NCBI GenBank assembly: GCA_018969015.1
Contig: JAGWZE010000001.1
Span: 124,001-188,000, forward strand
Reading direction: 5' to 3'
Length of the DNA: 64,000 nt
Source: Alphaproteobacteria bacterium
Lineage (GTDB): Bacteria > Pseudomonadota > Alphaproteobacteria > Caulobacterales > Aquidulcibacteraceae
In this document: positions 63,886 through 64,000 of the stretch, one piece after another
How positions within the stretch are numbered: the stretch's first letter is position 1
Layout: each line of letters opens with the position of its first letter
Notes under the pieces: model-generated
Seen by the model: only the letters and a program-made list of their open reading frames with translations
The model's database searches: none
Told to the model about the DNA's origin: nothing
Translations under genes and position numbers: made by a program

Positions 63886-64000
63886 TCAGGACGACAGCGC
63901 CAACAACGGCTTCTGCCGCGCAGCCCGCCACCCGGGGAAGAACCCGCCCACGAACCCGATGATCAAGGCGAGGATCACGGCCTGCACCACGATCTCCGGT
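63886..64000 (-). CDS. FtsX/MacB-type ABC permease, C-terminal end (partial)
   Basis: The last 37 codons are visible before the window edge. They encode a final transmembrane helix and tail (VVQAVILALIIGFVGGFFPGWRAARQKPLLAL), which is the typical ending of FtsX-domain permeases (G-x-x-P-x-W-R-A-A-R). The gene continues beyond 64000 and should have its ATP-binding partner there. It ends 71 bases before the SDR start and is co-directional. Confidence 0.75.
   Translation of the reverse strand, partial: PEIVVQAVILALIIGFVGGFFPGWRAARQKPLLALSS

Overview
The window is a high-GC chromosomal segment of an alphaproteobacterium, most likely of the Caulobacterales. The strongest evidence is the chemotaxis operon at 45.2-54.8 kb. 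Its order (STAS protein, cheY, cheA, cheW, cheR, cheB, cheY, cheD, cheU, cheY-like, cheE, then a receptor gene) is the Caulobacter crescentus arrangement, except that the receptor gene lies at the end instead of the start. A TonB-dependent receptor, TadE/TadG pilus proteins and several large hybrid kinases fit the same group.

Region by region: 0-7.0 kb holds a partial TonB-dependent receptor, a lipoprotein phosphatase, a DUF5690 transporter and a tightly coupled three-gene phosphonate catabolic cassette. The first cassette gene fuses a TmpA-like 2-oxoglutarate dioxygenase to a TmpB/PhnZ-like HD oxygenase; a TIGR03364-type FAD oxidoreductase and phosphonoacetaldehyde hydrolase (phnX) follow. 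7.3-10.8 kb carries two unrelated HipBA-type toxin-antitoxin modules facing away from each other, with separate operator sets in the shared 360-bp intergenic. 10.8-15.4 kb is a decayed mobile element: a frameshifted DUF3363 relaxase, a three-helix membrane protein, two helix-turn-helix proteins and a truncated panE. 15.5-23.7 kb is signal transduction: a chemoreceptor, two hybrid histidine kinases and a scrap of a second receptor gene.

23.8-29.6 kb is a leftward set of envelope genes (beta-barrel protein with a frameshift, small membrane protein, lipoproteins, an I78 protease-inhibitor-like lipoprotein, an SDR) divergent from a large SARP-type regulator whose upstream DNA has an 11-bp-phased direct repeat. 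30.2-39.4 kb has alanine dehydrogenase with a divergent Lrp regulator, a cold-shock protein, an MHYT-GGDEF-EAL protein, a TRIC-family channel, a TadG/TadE/TadE trio and a multi-helix chemoreceptor. 39.5-44.9 kb has an enoyl-CoA hydratase, and an ABC ATPase next to an ABC permease fused to an M1 metallopeptidase. After the che operon come a leftward catabolic operon (OYE-type flavin oxidoreductase, enoyl-CoA hydratase, DUF1330), a hybrid kinase, a LysR regulator, a small exported heptapeptide-repeat protein, an HlyD adaptor, a PIG-L fragment, an SDR and the 3' end of an FtsX-type permease.

Functional links: the phosphonate genes are translationally coupled and probably release usable carbon, nitrogen and phosphate from N-methylated aminoethylphosphonates. 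The che operon is one transcription unit with many 4-base overlaps. Two of the three intact receptors end in a W-x-x-F tether that should dock the CheR and CheB encoded here. All functional assignments come from reading translated sequence by eye, without database searches.
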